This document shows, piece by piece, positions 1 to 7,047 of a stretch of 41,944 nucleotides of DNA. The notes beneath the pieces are model-generated. The model was not told the origin of the DNA, did no database searches, and saw only the letters and a program-made list of their open reading frames with translations. Position 1 is the stretch's first letter; the number at the start of each line of letters is the position of its first letter. The position numbers were made by a program, and so were the translations under genes. The stretch spans positions 1 through 41,944 of IMG/VR virus record IMGVR_UViG_3300044613_001317; one strand, 5' to 3'. Source of the DNA: a virus.

Positions 1-171
1 TCAACAAAAGAAGATTTTGAAAAGTTAAACATTGCTGCTCGTGATCCAGAAAAAAGAAAACAGAGATTGGCGACTTGGCAGGCAGATCCATTATTTGCAC
101 AATACAATAAAGATTTTTTTGAAAAAGAAGATGCGCTATTAAACTTTAAAGTTCTTAAAAAAGGAAACTAA
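1..171 (+). CDS. Partial CDS, 3' end of an unknown gene
   Basis: Frame 1 is open from the window edge to a TAA at 169-171, giving 56 residues of a protein whose start lies outside. The visible part is charged and probably helical (STKEDFEKLNIAARDPEKRK at the left edge, ending LKKGN). The next gene starts one base after its stop, so the two are likely co-transcribed. No family recognised. Confidence 0.6.
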   Translation, partial: STKEDFEKLNIAARDPEKRKQRLATWQADPLFAQYNKDFFEKEDALLNFKVLKKGN

Positions 172-477
172 ATGCAAAATGAAGTTACAACAATAGACAT
201 GGTAAATGGTTTGTCAGAGATTGCAGACTATATGGAAGATGAGGAGTTGACCACAGCACTCACATTCATTGCTAAGATAATCATTAAGCCTGATATACCG
301 CTTAATGTGGCTACAGTAGAGATTGTACGGCTACAGGCAATCGCTGCTAAGATGGCTTTTAAGGCGACATGGATGGCCAATGTGGATAAGTCAGATCGTG
401 GTAAAAAGAATCTTTATTATACGGCAGCAGAATCCATTAACAATCTAGTGTCTGCATTAAAATATATAACTCGATAG
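172..477 (+). CDS. Conserved-looking small phage protein, unknown function
   Basis: 101 residues, ATG start with an AAAGGA ribosome site 6 nt upstream, directly after the preceding stop. The protein is acidic at the N-terminus (MVNGLSEIADYMEDEELTTA) and predicted mostly helical, with no membrane segment, signal peptide or cysteine. It sits before the Cas4-like and RuvC-like genes, so a role in DNA metabolism or packaging is possible, but that is inference from position only. Confidence 0.7.
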   Translation: MQNEVTTIDMVNGLSEIADYMEDEELTTALTFIAKIIIKPDIPLNVATVEIVRLQAIAAKMAFKATWMANVDKSDRGKKNLYYTAAESINNLVSALKYITR

Positions 478-513
478 TCTGCTATACTTATACTAATAGA
501 AACGAGAAAATTA

Positions 514-1329
514 ATGACGAAAAATTTACTGCACACTGTTATGATTAAGCCAGAAGAAAAACCAGTTCATCGTATGGATATCGCTGGACTTGAAGCAAAG
601 ATTAAAGAAGGATACACGATTACTCGTGTAGATAAGCATACAACCAAGAAGACTTTTGCTCCATCCACCATTGCTTATGGTCACGGAGAGTGTGCAAGAT
701 ATTGGTACCTTGCATTTGATGGTCAGGTTTTTGAAGATAATGCAGACGCATACGCATCAGCAAATATGACTGCTGGTACTTTATCACATGCAAGAATTCA
801 AAACGCAATGCTAAATGCTGGTATTGTTAAGGTTTTCCGTGATGAAAATAATGAAGCAACAACAGAGTTTAAGATTATAAATGAAGATCCTCCTATCTTT
901 GGGTATGGGGATGTCATGTTTAATTGGCAAGAAGAAGAACTCATTGGTGAAATTAAAACAATGATGAACGAAGGGTTTGAATATAGAAAGGCATCTGGAA
1001 AAGCCAAGACTGGTCACTTGATGCAACTACTTATCTATATGAAGATCTTAAAGAAACCAACAGGTGTCATGATTTATGAAAATAAAAATAATCATGAACT
1101 TCTTTTGATACCTGTAGATGTAAACGATCATTACCGTCGGTGGGTAGACCAGGCATTTGATTGGATGAGACTAGTTAGAAAGACATGGGAAGACAGAACC
1201 CTGCCAAACAAAAACTATAGATCAAATTCCAAGATATGCAAGTCATGCCCAATTAAAAAAGCATGTGAGTCTGCAGGTCCAGGCGTAATAAAAATAGCGC
1301 CCTTGGAGATTCTCGGTGAACAATTGTAA
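514..1329 (+). CDS. Cas4-like PD-(D/E)XK exonuclease with Fe-S cluster cysteines
   Basis: 271 residues of the RecB/Cas4 nuclease type. Visible motifs in order are a single Cys at 60 (GHGEC), Asp133 in FGYGD, the E-x-K pair Glu146/Lys148 in GEIKT, the Q-x3-Y motif at 171-175 (QLLIY), and a C-terminal C-x2-C-P-x4-C set at 242, 245 and 251. Four cysteines arranged one plus three is the known Cas4/AddB pattern for holding a 4Fe-4S cluster. No CRISPR array or cas genes are nearby, so a role in phage recombination or end processing is more likely than spacer acquisition. A TATACT box at 485-490 may be its promoter. The next gene overlaps its end by 14 nt. Family confidence is high, biological role is inferred. 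Confidence 0.88.
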   Translation: MTKNLLHTVMIKPEEKPVHRMDIAGLEAKIKEGYTITRVDKHTTKKTFAPSTIAYGHGECARYWYLAFDGQVFEDNADAYASANMTAGTLSHARIQNAMLNAGIVKVFRDENNEATTEFKIINEDPPIFGYGDVMFNWQEEELIGEIKTMMNEGFEYRKASGKAKTGHLMQLLIYMKILKKPTGVMIYENKNNHELLLIPVDVNDHYRRWVDQAFDWMRLVRKTWEDRTLPNKNYRSNSKICKSCPIKKACESAGPGVIKIAPLEILGEQL

Positions 1330-1600
1330 ATGTTGCGATAATAGTTTTATGCCTGCAGTATCATATCAAATATATTGCTCGCAAAACTGTAGAGATATTG
1401 CAACAAAAGAAAAGATTGCAGCAAGATATCTGCAATCAAAAAGGCAAAAAAGAAAAGGAAAGACAAGGCTTTGCAAGTCTTGCTCTTTACCTCTTTCTAT
1501 ATACAACGACGATCCAATATGTTCTTCTTGTGCAGTAAATCCAGACGCAGTTAGTAAAGCAATTAAAGAGATAAAGGGTAGGGGTAATGGTAAAAAATAG
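1316..1600 (+). CDS. Small double zinc-ribbon protein
   Basis: 94 residues starting at GTG 1316 inside the end of the Cas4-like gene. There are two cysteine clusters: CKCCDNSF with CSQNC near the N-terminus, and CKSC with CSSC around residues 53-72. A Lys/Arg-rich linker (SKRQKRKGK) lies between them. This looks like two treble-clef or ribbon zinc sites joined by a basic segment, suggesting nucleic-acid binding. It overlaps the RuvC-like gene by 14 nt, so the three products are probably made together. No named family asserted. Confidence 0.75.
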   Translation: MNNCKCCDNSFMPAVSYQIYCSQNCRDIATKEKIAARYLQSKRQKRKGKTRLCKSCSLPLSIYNDDPICSSCAVNPDAVSKAIKEIKGRGNGKK

Positions 1601-2177
1601 ATGGGGCCTAGAGATAAAACCGCACAAGATTTGCGCCATTGACGCTAGTACAAACAGTCTTGCCTTTGCATTATTCTCTGGCGATGATCTTGAGTCTGTA
1701 GGAAAAATATATTTTGAAGGAAATAATGTATACGAAAAGGTTATGGATGCTGGTAAAAAAGTAAAAGCATTCTTTGATATTTACGGTGGGTTTGAAGCAA
1801 TTGTAATTGAGCATACTGTTTTTATGAATAGCCCAAAAACTGCAGCAGATCTTGCTTTGGTTCAGGGAGCAATACTTGGATCAGCAGGACAGACTGGGAC
1901 AAAGGTTATAGGAAAAGTTTCTCCTATTACTTGGCAAAATTTTATAGGTAATAAAAAAATATCTAAGGATGAACAGTTGTTTATTCGTTCACAAATACCT
2001 GGAAAGTCTGAGTCCTACTATAAGGCGCATGAGCGTATGCTTAGAAAAGAAAGAACTATAAAGTTTATTAATACAATTTATGATAGGACAATTACAGATA
2101 ACGATGTCGCAGACGCTTGTGGTATCGGTCACTGGGCACTAAAGAATTGGGGAAAAGCAATTGGAGTTGACAACTAG
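1587..2177 (+). CDS. RuvC-like Holliday junction resolvase
   Basis: 196 residues with an RNase H-like nuclease fold. The acidic residues expected for RuvC are in place: Asp19 (CAIDAS), Glu75 (IVIEHTVF), and a C-terminal pair Asp173/Asp176 in NDVADACGIGHW, the usual D-x2-D followed by an Ala/His helix. RuvC enzymes cut four-way DNA junctions; in phages they resolve replication and recombination intermediates before packaging. Its position between the Cas4-like nuclease and the terminase genes fits that job. Start ATG 1587 overlaps the zinc-ribbon gene. Confidence 0.85.
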   Translation: MVKNRWGLEIKPHKICAIDASTNSLAFALFSGDDLESVGKIYFEGNNVYEKVMDAGKKVKAFFDIYGGFEAIVIEHTVFMNSPKTAADLALVQGAILGSAGQTGTKVIGKVSPITWQNFIGNKKISKDEQLFIRSQIPGKSESYYKAHERMLRKERTIKFINTIYDRTITDNDVADACGIGHWALKNWGKAIGVDN

Positions 2178-2181
2178 TATC

Positions 2182-2337
2182 ATGGCTGCTAAACTATATA
2201 CAAGTGAAACCTTTATGCGTAAGAGATACCTTATGGATAAAAAAACACCAGAAGATATTGCAAAGGAATGTGGATGCTCACTAGAGACGATCTATGTTTA
2301 CCTTGCTAAGTTTGGATTAAGGAAATCAAAACGATGA
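2182..2337 (+). CDS. Small helix-turn-helix DNA-binding protein
   Basis: 51 residues. The segment TPEDIAKECGCSLETIYVYL has the spacing of a helix-turn-helix, preceded by a basic helix (FMRKRYLMDKK) and followed by a basic tail (LRKSKR). Proteins of this size and shape are often phage regulators or recombination directionality factors. Start ATG is 5 nt after the RuvC stop. Its TGA overlaps the next ATG (ATGA), indicating coupled translation. Confidence 0.65.
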   Translation: MAAKLYTSETFMRKRYLMDKKTPEDIAKECGCSLETIYVYLAKFGLRKSKR

Positions 2338-2468
2338 ATAAAGTTGAAAAAGCATTGGTAGCACTTGCTGTTGCAGGTAGCGTTGGTTTTGCTTTTGCGT
2401 TTGCTGTGCTAAAGGGTATTCCAGAAACATTTGATTGGGAGTCTGACGAGGAGGAATCTTATGAGTGA
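2334..2468 (+). CDS. Tiny single-span membrane protein
   Basis: 44 residues. One hydrophobic stretch (ALVALAVAGSVGFAFAFAVL) is followed by a strongly acidic tail ending WESDEEESYE. Start ATG overlaps the stop of the HTH gene as ATGA, and its own end overlaps the next ATG. Function unknown. Confidence 0.6.
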   Translation: MNKVEKALVALAVAGSVGFAFAFAVLKGIPETFDWESDEEESYE

Positions 2469-2703
2469 TAATCTAAACATAACCGTTGACCAAGTAAACA
2501 ATCCATTACACTACACATCAGATCCATCTGGCATTGAGTGTATTCAGATAACTCGTCATCGTAACTTTAATATTGGAAATGCATTCAAGTATCTTTGGAG
2601 AGCAGGACTTAAGGATGAAGCAAAGACTATACAGGATTTAGAGAAGGCAATTTTCTATATTAAAGATGAGATAAACAGATTAGAAGGCAAGCATGTCAAC
2701 TGA
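2461..2703 (+). CDS. DUF3310 protein (SaV-like)
   Basis: 80 residues. It shows the DUF3310 pattern common in phages: NPLHYTSDPSGIECIQIT, then NIGNAFKYLWRAGLKDEA, then a conserved helix LEKAIFYIKDEI. The biochemical role of the family is not settled. I chose ATG 2461 because a GAGGAGGAA ribosome site lies just before it; a longer reading frame from 2431 would bury that site. The end overlaps the terminase small subunit start by 11 nt. Confidence 0.85.
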   Translation: MSDNLNITVDQVNNPLHYTSDPSGIECIQITRHRNFNIGNAFKYLWRAGLKDEAKTIQDLEKAIFYIKDEINRLEGKHVN

Positions 2704-3229
2704 AGATGATCTGGTTAAACATTTAGACCAAGTAAATCAAGTTGTAGAAGAATACCTAAAGGGTAATGACCCCACAGTAATTTCAAAACAACTTTCCATC
2801 CCAAGGCAAAGAGTTGTAACCCTTATCAATGAGTGGAAAGTTATGGCATCTGCTAATGATGCTATCCGTGCTCGTGCTAAAGAAGCACTTGCAGCAGCAG
2901 ATACACACTACAGCAAGTTGGTATCTCGCACATACGAAGTTATTGATGAAGCATCTATGACTAATAACCTTAGTGCAAAGACTGCTGCCATCAAACTTGT
3001 TATGGACATTGAATCAAAGCGTATTGATATGCTTCAAAAGGCTGGTCTTCTTGAAAATAAAGAACTTGCTGAAGAGATGATGGAAATTGAAAAGCGTCAA
3101 GACATACTTGTTCTTATCTTAAAAGACATTGCATCTGAATATCCCCAGGTTCGTGATGAGATTATGCGTAGACTTTCTTCATTTGCAAAAGACAATGAGG
3201 TGATTACAGTTGTCCACGACATTCAATGA
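2693..3229 (+). CDS. Terminase small subunit (probable)
   Basis: 178 residues, immediately upstream of and overlapping the large subunit gene. The N-terminal part has a helix-turn-helix type segment (DPTVISKQLSIPRQRVVTLI) expected for the subunit that recognises the packaging site. The rest is helical and charged, as in oligomeric small terminases. Identification depends mainly on position and the helix-turn-helix, since small subunits diverge quickly. Confidence 0.75.
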   Translation: MSTEDDLVKHLDQVNQVVEEYLKGNDPTVISKQLSIPRQRVVTLINEWKVMASANDAIRARAKEALAAADTHYSKLVSRTYEVIDEASMTNNLSAKTAAIKLVMDIESKRIDMLQKAGLLENKELAEEMMEIEKRQDILVLILKDIASEYPQVRDEIMRRLSSFAKDNEVITVVHDIQ

Positions 3230-5006
3230 TTTTTTTGAAGTTCTTAAGGATAACAGTTTTCAAGAAAATCCAGTCGATGCAAAGACATTTGTTGAAGGAG
3301 AAGCATACCTAGGTCAGCCTGGGCTATCTGATATTCAATATGACATTGTAGAAGCAATGAGTCAGATATATCGTAAAGAAGATCTTGTAGACCTTATGGG
3401 AGAAGAAGAAGGCACAAGATACTTTGAAAAATATACTAAGAACGAAATCATCCTGCAACTTGGCAAGGGATCTGGAAAAGACTTCGTATCTACAGTAGCA
3501 TGTGCATATATCGTATATAAACTTTTATGCTTAAAAGACCCAGCCAAGTATTTTGGTAAGCCATCTGGAGATGCCATTGACCTAATTAATGTGGCTATCA
3601 ACGCACAGCAGGCTAAGAATGTTTTCTTTAAAGGTTTTAAATCAAAGATTGAAAGATCACCGTGGTTTGCTGGAAAGTATTATGCAAAAGCAGACTCAGT
3701 TGAGTTTGACAAGTCTATAACAGTCTACTCTGGCCACTCAGAAAGAGAATCACATGAGGGATTAAACCTTCTTCTTGCAGTGCTTGATGAGATCTCTGGA
3801 TTTGCATCTGAAGTTGGAACTGGTAATGAACAAGGAAAGACTGCTGAGAATATCTATAAGGCTTTCCGTGGATCAGTAGACTCTCGTTTCCCAGACCTTG
3901 GAAAAGTTGTTTTACTTTCATTCCCAAGATACCCAGGAGACTACATCTCAGAAAAGTATGATGCGGTTGTGGCAGAAAAAGAAGTAGTTGAAAGAACCCA
4001 CGAGTTTATTATTAATCCATTGCTACCAGATACAGACCCAAACAATAAGTTTGAAATTTCGTGGGATGAAGATCATATTATTTCATACAAATATCCAGGA
4101 GTATTTGCATTAAAAAGACCCACATGGGAAGTAAATCCAACAAGACAGATTGATGACTTTAAGATTGCTTTTATGACTGACCTTGGAGATGCAATGATGC
4201 GCTTTACATGCGTACCAACATTTGCTTCTGATGCATTCTTTAAGCAGCACGAAAAGGTCAGAGCCTGTATGACACTTAGAAACCCTGTAGATAACTTTAG
4301 AAGGTTTGACGAATCATTTAAACCAGATCCAACCAAGAAGTATTATGTACACGCTGACCTTGCCCAGAAGCACGATAAGTGTGCAGTTGCTATTGCACAT
4401 GTAGAAAAATGGGTAAGCATCCAGGTAATTAATAATTACGAACAAGTAGCACCAATTGTAGTAGTAGATGCAGTAGCATGGTGGGAACCAAAGATCGAAG
4501 GTCCTGTAAATCTATCTGAAGTTAAGCAGTGGATCCAAAACCTCAGAAGACTTGGTTTTGATATTGGTATGGTTTCCTTTGATCGTTGGCAGTCATTTGA
4601 TATTCAAAATGAACTAAAGCAGGTTGGAATGAATACTGATACTGTTTCTGTTGCTAAAAAGCACTATGAAGATATGGCAATGCTTGTGTATGAGGAAAGA
4701 CTTGCTATGCCAGCAATTGATTTATTGTTTGATGAACTAACACAGTTAAAGATTATGAAAAATGATAGAGTTGACCACCCACGCAAAAAGTCAAAAGACT
4801 TGGCTGATGCCGTATGTGGTGCAATTTTTGGAGCAATATCACATACTCCAAAAAATATGGACACTGAAGTAGAGGTTCACACCTTTAGAGACAGACCAAA
4901 GACTCCAGAAGAGCAATTTGACCTGGAAAGTCGCAATGTGATACAATATAAACCTAGCCAAATAGAAGAGATAAAAGACTATTTGGACAGACTAAAAACA
5001 CTATAA
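3210..5006 (+). CDS. Terminase large subunit
   Basis: 598 residues. This is the ATP-driven motor and nuclease that packages DNA into the capsid. The ATPase half has Walker A at 85-91 (GKGSGKD) and Walker B at 187-194 (LLLAVLDE) followed by SGF. The RNase H-like nuclease half has Asp383 in VHADLAQKHDKC and a late acidic motif SKDLADAVCGA near residue 540. Start is TTG 3210, overlapping the small subunit by 20 nt; no ATG lies near. Length is typical. It is the best marker in the window for placing this phage by phylogeny. Confidence 0.93.
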   Translation: MSTTFNDFFEVLKDNSFQENPVDAKTFVEGEAYLGQPGLSDIQYDIVEAMSQIYRKEDLVDLMGEEEGTRYFEKYTKNEIILQLGKGSGKDFVSTVACAYIVYKLLCLKDPAKYFGKPSGDAIDLINVAINAQQAKNVFFKGFKSKIERSPWFAGKYYAKADSVEFDKSITVYSGHSERESHEGLNLLLAVLDEISGFASEVGTGNEQGKTAENIYKAFRGSVDSRFPDLGKVVLLSFPRYPGDYISEKYDAVVAEKEVVERTHEFIINPLLPDTDPNNKFEISWDEDHIISYKYPGVFALKRPTWEVNPTRQIDDFKIAFMTDLGDAMMRFTCVPTFASDAFFKQHEKVRACMTLRNPVDNFRRFDESFKPDPTKKYYVHADLAQKHDKCAVAIAHVEKWVSIQVINNYEQVAPIVVVDAVAWWEPKIEGPVNLSEVKQWIQNLRRLGFDIGMVSFDRWQSFDIQNELKQVGMNTDTVSVAKKHYEDMAMLVYEERLAMPAIDLLFDELTQLKIMKNDRVDHPRKKSKDLADAVCGAIFGAISHTPKNMDTEVEVHTFRDRPKTPEEQFDLESRNVIQYKPSQIEEIKDYLDRLKTL

Positions 5007-5026
5007 AAAGAAAAGGAATAAATTAA

Positions 5027-6166
5027 ATGAACTCATTTAAGAAAATCGCACTAGCCATGGTTGCAGCCATGACTTTGGGCACAATGGTAGCAACACCTGC
5101 AAGTGCTGCTGTAATGACAGTCGCTGTAGATCTTGCTGGAACGGCTAACACAACCGCTTCATCAATCTCAACGCCTGCTTCATTGCCAGTCCCTGCAGAC
5201 AACTCAGTTGACGCTGCTGACGCACTTAAGTTCGTCGCAACAGTTGACACAGGAACAACTGTTTCTGTAGTAGCAACAAACGCAACAATCGTGTCTGCAC
5301 TACACACATCTGCTGCACCAGTAGGAGCATCTTCAGGTTCTTCAACCTTGACAATTGCAACTGGTACAGGAACAACTGCAACATTCTGGGTCTATACAAA
5401 GACTACAGCGATTGGTACAGTAACTGTTACTAATCAAGGAACAACTTTCACATACTATGTTCAGGGTACTGCTGGTAAGATTAATAACCTTACACTTTCA
5501 GCACCTGCAACTGGTGCTGCTGGAACAAAGCAGGACATTACAGTAACTGCAACAGATGCATTTGGTAACAAGGTATCTGGCAAGTCAATTACTGCAACAG
5601 TATTTGCTGCAACAGCAGTACTAGATACAGCAACAGCAACCACTGGCGCTACACTATCAGATTTTGGAGTTGCTACATTTAAGGCAACACTTCCAACAAC
5701 TGGTACACGCTCACTTATTACATTTGCTCCAACAACATCTTCAGATGCTGTGGCTGCTGCTGTAACAGGTTTGACTGCTCCAACACTTGCACCATTCGCA
5801 GAGATTACGGTTCGTGATCTAGCATCAGAACTTTCTGCACAGGTTGCAGCAAAGGATGCAGCACTTGCTGCAAAGGCTGCTTCAGATGCTGCACTAGTCA
5901 GAGCAACTGCAGAACATGTCGCTCTAATTGCTGCTGAAAAGGCTGCTTCTGCTAAGGCACTTGCCGATGCAAAGGTTGCTTCAGATAAGGCTCTTGCTGA
6001 TGCAAAGGCTGCTTCTGACAAGGTTATCCTTGATAAGGATGCACAGATTGCTAAGTTAAATGCAGACAATGCTGCAGCACTTAAGGCACTTAAGGCATCA
6101 TTTAATTCACTTGCTAAGAAGTGGAATGCAAAAAATCCAAAGGCTAAGGTTACTTTAGTCAAGTAG
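5027..6166 (+). CDS. Exported Ala/Thr-rich protein with Ig-like region and coiled coil
   Basis: 379 residues. The N-terminus is a clear Sec signal peptide (FKKIALAMVAAMTLGTMVA, then TPASAA as cleavage site). Residues of about 30-260 are Thr/Ala/Gly-rich beta-type sequence; SAPATGAAGTKQDITVTATD resembles bacterial Ig-like (Big) domains. Residues of about 265-350 form a coiled coil with short repeats such as ALADAKAASDK, ending in a basic tail. Actinobacterial surface proteins have a similar build. An AAAGGA ribosome site precedes ATG 5027, and a strong hairpin follows the gene. It could be a virion decoration or cell-surface protein made during infection; it is also a possible substrate for the modification enzymes here. 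Confidence 0.75.
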   Translation: MNSFKKIALAMVAAMTLGTMVATPASAAVMTVAVDLAGTANTTASSISTPASLPVPADNSVDAADALKFVATVDTGTTVSVVATNATIVSALHTSAAPVGASSGSSTLTIATGTGTTATFWVYTKTTAIGTVTVTNQGTTFTYYVQGTAGKINNLTLSAPATGAAGTKQDITVTATDAFGNKVSGKSITATVFAATAVLDTATATTGATLSDFGVATFKATLPTTGTRSLITFAPTTSSDAVAAAVTGLTAPTLAPFAEITVRDLASELSAQVAAKDAALAAKAASDAALVRATAEHVALIAAEKAASAKALADAKVASDKALADAKAASDKVILDKDAQIAKLNADNAAALKALKASFNSLAKKWNAKNPKAKVTLVK

Positions 6167-6173
6167 TTTGAGT

Positions 6174-6197
6174 CCTGGTGGGCGAAAGCCCACCAGG
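6174..6197 (+). terminator. Strong hairpin between the exported protein and the sulfotransferase
   Basis: A perfect 10-bp stem, CCTGGTGGGC / GCCCACCAGG, is closed by a GAAA tetraloop. It follows the stop of the exported protein by 7 nt. Only three Ts follow, so termination may be partial. The 3' arm runs into AGGG (6195-6198), the only ribosome-site-like sequence for the sulfotransferase ATG at 6205, so the hairpin may also limit translation of that gene. Confidence 0.7.
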
Positions 6198-6204
6198 GTT
6201 TACT

Positions 6205-6966
6205 ATGAAATCAATTTATTTTAATCATATACCAAGAACTGGTGGCACTACCATTGCTAGAATGTTACAAAATTCTGGGCTAAATAAGTGTGATTTAAAT
6301 ATTCTTAGTCCGCAAGAATCTATTGCTAAAAACAAAGAATTTAACAAGACCACTATCTCTCAAAGTGAATTAATTATGGGTCACTATGGAGTTGCTCCTT
6401 CAATACTTAATTCAGATATTGACACAATCACTATATTAAGAAATCCAGTAAATCAGGTAGTTAGTATGTTTTCCAAATTAAATTATGAAAGCAAAGAGTC
6501 AAAAAGCAAAGCACTGGTTCTTGATATATTTAGATCAAGCAAATTTAAAAATGATCTGCCGAGCCTTTTTATAGAATGGCTTTATGATGAAAGGTCAGTA
6601 GATTACACCAATAATGGACAAATACATAACCTAATAAATACAAGGTATCCATATCTGTATGATCCCAAAACAGGAGAGGATGCAGATAAAGAAACACAAA
6701 TCCCCGTAACGATTAAGAATGCTAAAGAAAAAATAGACTCTCTTTTGTTTTTAGGAACTACAGAAAATATTTATAGTAGTTATATTCAAATATTGGATAT
6801 TGTAAATACCAGGTTTAATGTTAGCCTAAAACAACTTAGTAGGCCAGGAATCTATAACAGCCTAAAGGAAACAGATCAAGTACTAAAAACATTAAAAAAC
6901 TCAGAGATAGAATATATCCTAGAAAAAAGCAGTATAGACAATTACTATTGGGAGCAGGCTCTTTAA
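6205..6966 (+). CDS. Sulfotransferase, PAPS-dependent family
   Basis: 253 residues. The 5'-phosphosulfate-binding loop is HIPRTGGTTI at the N-terminus and the 3'-phosphate-binding motif is TITILRNPVNQVVSMF around residue 80. Both are hallmarks of Sulfotransfer_2/3-type enzymes that move sulfate from PAPS to sugars or proteins. I chose ATG 6205 rather than GTG 6178 because the longer version would translate through the hairpin. It follows a secreted protein gene and is the first of three sulfotransferases in the window. Substrate not deducible. Confidence 0.85.
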   Translation: MKSIYFNHIPRTGGTTIARMLQNSGLNKCDLNILSPQESIAKNKEFNKTTISQSELIMGHYGVAPSILNSDIDTITILRNPVNQVVSMFSKLNYESKESKSKALVLDIFRSSKFKNDLPSLFIEWLYDERSVDYTNNGQIHNLINTRYPYLYDPKTGEDADKETQIPVTIKNAKEKIDSLLFLGTTENIYSSYIQILDIVNTRFNVSLKQLSRPGIYNSLKETDQVLKTLKNSEIEYILEKSSIDNYYWEQAL

Positions 6967-7000
6967 ATAAATACTGGCACTATTTTTTTGTGCAATAAAA

Positions 7001-7009
7001 TGGTATAAT
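7001..7009 (+). promoter_or_regulatory. Extended -10 promoter of the PA14 gene
   Basis: TGGTATAAT is a perfect extended -10 (TG, one base, TATAAT). No convincing -35 is seen. Transcription would begin near 7016, about 32 nt before the proposed start codon. Confidence 0.65.
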
Positions 7010-7047
7010 CATCCTATCAGACATGTCGTCTGTAAGGGGGAAAGGGA

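Noticed and set aside
5461-6162. Long - strand open frame opposite the exported Ala-rich protein
   Set aside because: Ala/Ser/Val-rich shadow of a gene with biased codons; no ribosome site or promoter.
6178-6204. GTG start for the sulfotransferase
   Set aside because: The extra codons are the perfect hairpin; the protein motif begins right after ATG 6205.
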